A stretch of DNA of 64,000 nucleotides from OMSK01 sp902492995 (lineage in GTDB: Bacteria > Bacillota_I > Bacilli_A > RF39 > UBA660), in contig CABUNR010000003.1 in the NCBI GenBank assembly GCA_902492995.1, forward strand, positions 1 to 64,000. Reading direction: 5' to 3'. The notes under the pieces were generated by a model, which did no database searches, was not told where the DNA came from, and was given only the letters and a program-made list of their open reading frames with translations. The stretch's first letter is position 1. Every line of letters begins with the position of its first letter. The position numbers were made by a program, and so were the translations under genes. Of the stretch, positions 60,842 to 64,000 are shown one piece after another.

Positions 60842-61848
60842 ATATTTTTCTCTCCTTTTTTTAAGTTAACAGCAATGGCTCCTATAATCATTGGAATATA
60901 ATATGTTATGAATCTCCATGTTATCATAATTGCTGTTAAAATACTTCCCTTTATAAAATTTTCATAAAATTTGATAAATCCAAATTCTAAACCGCCTGTT
61001 CCACCTGGTATTGGTACAAATGATCCCATTAACATTACATATGCTGATGCAATTATACTTTCTATTCCATTAAAACTTGTATAGTCACCTGTTCCATATA
61101 ATATTGCTAGTGGAACTAAATAAAAGCAAACTAATCCTGTAAAATTTACAAGAATCATTATTAAAAATTCTTTTTTATTTTTTAGTAATAGTTTTGTTCC
61201 ATCATATAATTCATTTATATATGTATTAAATTTTTCTTGTTGTTCTTCCCTATTTTTTATTATTTTTATTTTGCTTAATAAATTTATGATTTTATTTATG
61301 ATAAATTTATTAGTTTTTTTTGTAAATGCTAGTAAAAATAATGCAAATGTTACTAATGTATTTATTATAAAACCTATTGTTACTAAGTTTTTTAAAAGAC
61401 CATTACTTGGAAAAATATGAAATAGTTGATTACATAATATTGCAAGAACTCCTAATGTTACTAAAGCAATTTGATAAACAACAAATTGTTGAATAACAAT
61501 TGTTGTACAATCTGCCATTTTTATTTTTTCTTTTCTAAGAATATATATTTCAAAAGGTTGTCCTCCACTTGAAAATGGTGTTATTGCATTAAAAAAATTA
61601 ATTTCTAATATAAATTTAAATGTCTTTTTAAAATTATAATCTTTTTTAAATTTTTTTATTATTTTATTTAAAGCAATGGCTTTAAAAAACCAATAACTTG
61701 CTATTAGTAAAAAGGCTACTAATAACCATCCTTTATTTAATGTTTTTAGTATAGTAATTATTTCTTTATAATTATCTTTTAAGGAGAAAAATAGTACTAA
61801 AATTGTTACTATTAAAAGTAATAAATAATTTATTATTTTATTTTTCAT
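60838..61848 (-). CDS. UPF0104/LPG-synthase-TM family membrane protein
   Basis: The protein is about 336 residues with eight membrane helices. Family marks are NFFNAITPFSSGGQPFEIY and the C-terminal GSFVPIPGGTGGLEFGF. Members include the membrane part of MprF and flippase-like proteins. Here the synthase domain of MprF is absent. The ATG at 61848 lies just after the pgk stop; a GTG at 61860 inside pgk is the alternative. It is in an operon with the GT4 gene, so glycolipid movement is a plausible role. Confidence 0.82.
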   Translation of the reverse strand: MKNKIINYLLLLIVTILVLFFSLKDNYKEIITILKTLNKGWLLVAFLLIASYWFFKAIALNKIIKKFKKDYNFKKTFKFILEINFFNAITPFSSGGQPFEIYILRKEKIKMADCTTIVIQQFVVYQIALVTLGVLAILCNQLFHIFPSNGLLKNLVTIGFIINTLVTFALFLLAFTKKTNKFIINKIINLLSKIKIIKNREEQQEKFNTYINELYDGTKLLLKNKKEFLIMILVNFTGLVCFYLVPLAILYGTGDYTSFNGIESIIASAYVMLMGSFVPIPGGTGGLEFGFIKFYENFIKGSILTAIMITWRFITYYIPMIIGAIAVNLKKGEKNI

Positions 61849-61849
61849 A

Positions 61850-63031
61850 TTATTTTTCACTTATTATTTCTATTCCTGGAAGTTTTTTTCCTTCTAAAAA
61901 TTCAAGTGATGCTCCTCCTCCTGTTGATATATGTGTCATATAATCTTTATATCCGAAATTAATTACTGCTGATGCGGTATCTCCTCCTCCAATTATTTTT
62001 ACTGCATCTATATTTTTTAATATTTCACAAATTTCTTTTGTTCCATTACTAAATGTTTCTAGTTCACTATATCCAAGTGTTCCATTCCATATTATTGTTT
62101 TACTATCTGTTAAATATTCTTTAAATAATTTTATTGTTGAATGACCTATATCAAGACCGATCTCATCACTTTTTATATCTTTTATAAAGCATTCTCTTTT
62201 ATTTCCTTCTTTTATTTCTAAACTATTTACGGAGTCTATTGGAAGTATTATTTTGTCCTTGTATTTTTCTAAAATAGTTTTTGCAAATTCCATACTTTCT
62301 TCATCTTTTATTGATTTTCCAACATCAATACCCATGGATGCTAAGAAAGTATAACTCATTCCGCCACCTATTAAAATATAATCTGCTATTTTTACTAAGT
62401 TTTCTATGACTCCTATTTTGTCATTTACTTTTGCGCCTCCTAATATTACTGTTAATGGTCTTTTTGGTTTTTTTATAGCATTTCCTAAGATTTTTACTTC
62501 TTTTTCTACTAAAAATCCTATACCACTAGGTATATTAGTTGCAATTCCTACATTTGATGCATGTTTTCTATGACACGTTCCAAATGCATCATTTATAAAT
62601 ATATCTCCTAAACTTGCCCAATATTTTCCAAGTTCTTTATCATTCTTACTTTCTAAGTTACCATTTAAATCTTCGAATCTAGTGTTTTCCATTAATAAAA
62701 CTTCTCCACTTTTTAAATTATTAATTTCATCTTCTAGTATTTTTCCCCTAGTTTCTGTAACAAAGATAACTTCTTTATCTAATAATTCACTAAGTCTTAA
62801 AGCAACTGGTTCTAAAGTATTTTTTTCTTTATCTTTTTCTTCTTTTATTCTTCCTAAGTGTGACATTAATATGACCTTAGCTTGTTTTTCTATACAATAA
62901 TTTATTGTTTCTAAACTTTGTTTTATTCTATTATCATCTAATATTACAGAATCTTTTATTGGTACATTGAAATCTACTCTAATAATTACTTTTTTATCTT
63001 TTAAATCAAAATCTTTTACTGTCTTTTTCAT
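61850..63031 (-). CDS. pgk: phosphoglycerate kinase
   Basis: The 393-residue glycolytic enzyme makes ATP from 1,3-bisphosphoglycerate. N-terminal VIIRVDFNVPIKD, LMSHLGR and NDAFGTCHRKHAS bind the substrate; C-terminal ILGGAKVNDKIGVIENL and GGGDTASAVINFG bind the nucleotide. Length and motifs are normal. It heads the run pgk-UPF0104-GT4-tpi, with very short gaps, so the glycolytic and membrane genes are probably co-transcribed. Confidence 0.96.
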   Translation of the reverse strand: MKKTVKDFDLKDKKVIIRVDFNVPIKDSVILDDNRIKQSLETINYCIEKQAKVILMSHLGRIKEEKDKEKNTLEPVALRLSELLDKEVIFVTETRGKILEDEINNLKSGEVLLMENTRFEDLNGNLESKNDKELGKYWASLGDIFINDAFGTCHRKHASNVGIATNIPSGIGFLVEKEVKILGNAIKKPKRPLTVILGGAKVNDKIGVIENLVKIADYILIGGGMSYTFLASMGIDVGKSIKDEESMEFAKTILEKYKDKIILPIDSVNSLEIKEGNKRECFIKDIKSDEIGLDIGHSTIKLFKEYLTDSKTIIWNGTLGYSELETFSNGTKEICEILKNIDAVKIIGGGDTASAVINFGYKDYMTHISTGGGASLEFLEGKKLPGIEIISEK

Positions 63032-63039
63032 GTTTTCTC

Positions 63040-63408
63040 CTAACTATTTAATGTACAAGTGTATGTCATATCACTTGTTAATGTTACTGTAATTGTATCC
63101 GTTTCTTCTAATTTTTTTTCAGTATTTGGATTTTTTATGTTACTTTTTACATAACCTGAATTCATCAAATCTGCAATACTTAAATTTATAGAATCACCAC
63201 TATTTTTTAAATCCTTAGCTGCTTCTATTTTACTATGATTTAGATATGCTTCTGAAGCTAAGCATAAATCACTAACAAAATTATCATAACTATTTTTTCT
63301 TGTTTTACTTATTTGATTTATTATATTCGGTGCAGAAACTAAGATTATAATTGCTATTACACCTAATATTGCTATTAATTCTATAAGTGTAAACCCTTTT
63401 TTATTCAT
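63040..63408 (-). CDS. type IV pilin-like prepilin
   Basis: The 122-residue protein starts MNKKGFTLIELIAILG, a class III prepilin signal with cleavage after Gly5 and methylatable Phe, followed by the hydrophobic N-terminal helix. The C-terminal part resembles short ComGC- or PilA-like pseudopilins, with a Cys near each end of the globular part. AGGTGAT precedes the ATG. No assembly ATPase or prepilin peptidase is in the window. Confidence 0.82.
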   Translation of the reverse strand: MNKKGFTLIELIAILGVIAIIILVSAPNIINQISKTRKNSYDNFVSDLCLASEAYLNHSKIEAAKDLKNSGDSINLSIADLMNSGYVKSNIKNPNTEKKLEETDTITVTLTSDMTYTCTLNS

Positions 63409-63480
63409 TTTATCACCTATTTCTATGTATATATTTTATAACGTTTTTATAATATTTTCAATATATAAACAAAATATAGA

Positions 63481-64000
63481 TTAATTTGAATCTATATTTT
63501 TAAATTTATCATTTTCTCTTTTTAATAAAATTAAATATATTATTAAATTTATAACTATAATTACTGTTCCTATTATAATATATACTAAACTATAATTATT
63601 TAATTGCTCAATTATGTCTTTTGTTATATCTTTAAGTAAATTTGTAATATTTAATTGATTTATTTTTCTTAACATTAAATTCATAATCTTTAATATTATT
63701 CCAGATATTATAAAAGTTATTCCAAACCATTTTAAACTTTTATATATACTTTTTCTTGTTATTACAATTCCTATTATAAATATTATAAAAATTAATATCA
63801 ATAATATATCAAATAGTACTATGTATATATTCTTTAATAGTATATATATTTTTCTTAATTTTGATGTATAATCAAATCCTAGCTTTTCATTTATTTTATT
63901 TGTTATTTCATCTATTTTTTGTTCTATATATGGTGTTTTTTCTTTTATTTTATTTATAAATTTTTCTTGATTTTCTTTTGTTAAATATTCACTTTTAGGA
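63481..64000 (-). CDS. unknown membrane protein, 5' end beyond the window
   Basis: The frame has no stop between 63481 and the window end, so the start lies outside. The visible part (172 codons) has an extracellular-looking helical segment (YLTKENQEKFINKIKEKT, then KIDEITNKI), then three membrane helices with a short central loop (LRKINQLNITNLLKDI). It resembles C-terminal halves of Firmicute membrane proteins of unknown function. A TTG at 63801 is inside the frame and is not needed as a start. Confidence 0.6.
   Translation of the reverse strand, partial: PKSEYLTKENQEKFINKIKEKTPYIEQKIDEITNKINEKLGFDYTSKLRKIYILLKNIYIVLFDILLILIFIIFIIGIVITRKSIYKSLKWFGITFIISGIILKIMNLMLRKINQLNITNLLKDITKDIIEQLNNYSLVYIIIGTVIIVINLIIYLILLKRENDKFKNIDSN

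Noticed and set aside
1..64000. Mycoplasma-type code with UGA as Trp
   Set aside because: Many core genes end in TGA at the right length, and Trp positions in conserved motifs are TGG.
1..64000. CRISPR arrays, rRNA genes, replication origin
   Set aside because: No regularly spaced direct repeats, no rRNA segments and no DnaA-box cluster seen.

Overview
The window is very AT-rich and comes from a low-GC Firmicute (Bacilli-like; an uncultured, somewhat reduced gut lineage would fit, but this is inference). The evidence is the set of Bacillus-type neighbourhoods (DUF1934-argS-rpoE, infC-rpmI-rplT with a leader RNA, nfo next to a DUF2624 gene), a Spo0A regulator, ClpC, an RNA polymerase delta subunit, an L20-type leader and a T-box. 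UGA is a stop: many genes end in TGA and Trp is TGG.

Layout. 1-9.5 kb: a NERD-domain gene behind a gene broken by one in-frame stop, then envelope genes (D,D-carboxypeptidases DacF and VanY type, a transglutaminase-like protein, a YihY membrane protein) and a substrate-binding/GGDEF fusion with a degenerate GGDEF motif. 9.6-20 kb: an accessory region with tRNA-Gly(TCC), a large serine recombinase with an att-like dyad beside it, an ASCH and a nucleoside-deoxyribosyltransferase-like gene, a four-gene operon of unknown role, a decayed thrS behind a T-box and a Thr-rich leader peptide, an orphan 481-codon ORF (about 469 aa from the chosen start), and an IS110-family element whose transposase is frameshifted. 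20-41.6 kb: core genes for replication, transcription and translation (dnaE, rpmB, rpoE, argS, clpC, rpoD, parE, rplT, rpmI, infC, efp, rpmG), plus a class A PBP and a methionine-gamma-lyase-like/SDR operon behind a probable attenuator. 41.9-52 kb: class B PBP, superoxide dismutase, endonuclease IV, a frameshifted unknown gene, acyltransferase and SGNH hydrolase in divergent arrangement, and a GH5 glycosidase. 52-64 kb: smc, two divergent XRE regulators, YebC, an LCP ligase, Spo0A, a divergent triosephosphate isomerase, a GT4/flippase-like pair, pgk, a pilin-like protein, and a membrane gene cut by the window edge.

How it fits together: most of the window is ordinary chromosomal housekeeping with a strong cell-wall theme (class A and B PBPs, DacF, two M15 peptidases, LCP, acyltransferase/SGNH). 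The most unusual signals are the two-layer threonine-sensing leader (Thr-rich peptide plus attenuator plus T-box) in front of a dead thrS, the perfect palindrome that carries the gene-breaking stop codon near 1.6 kb, the structured element between convergent genes at 5.95-6.07 kb, the attenuator-like leader at 40.5 kb, and the IS110 element with its candidate bridge-RNA region.
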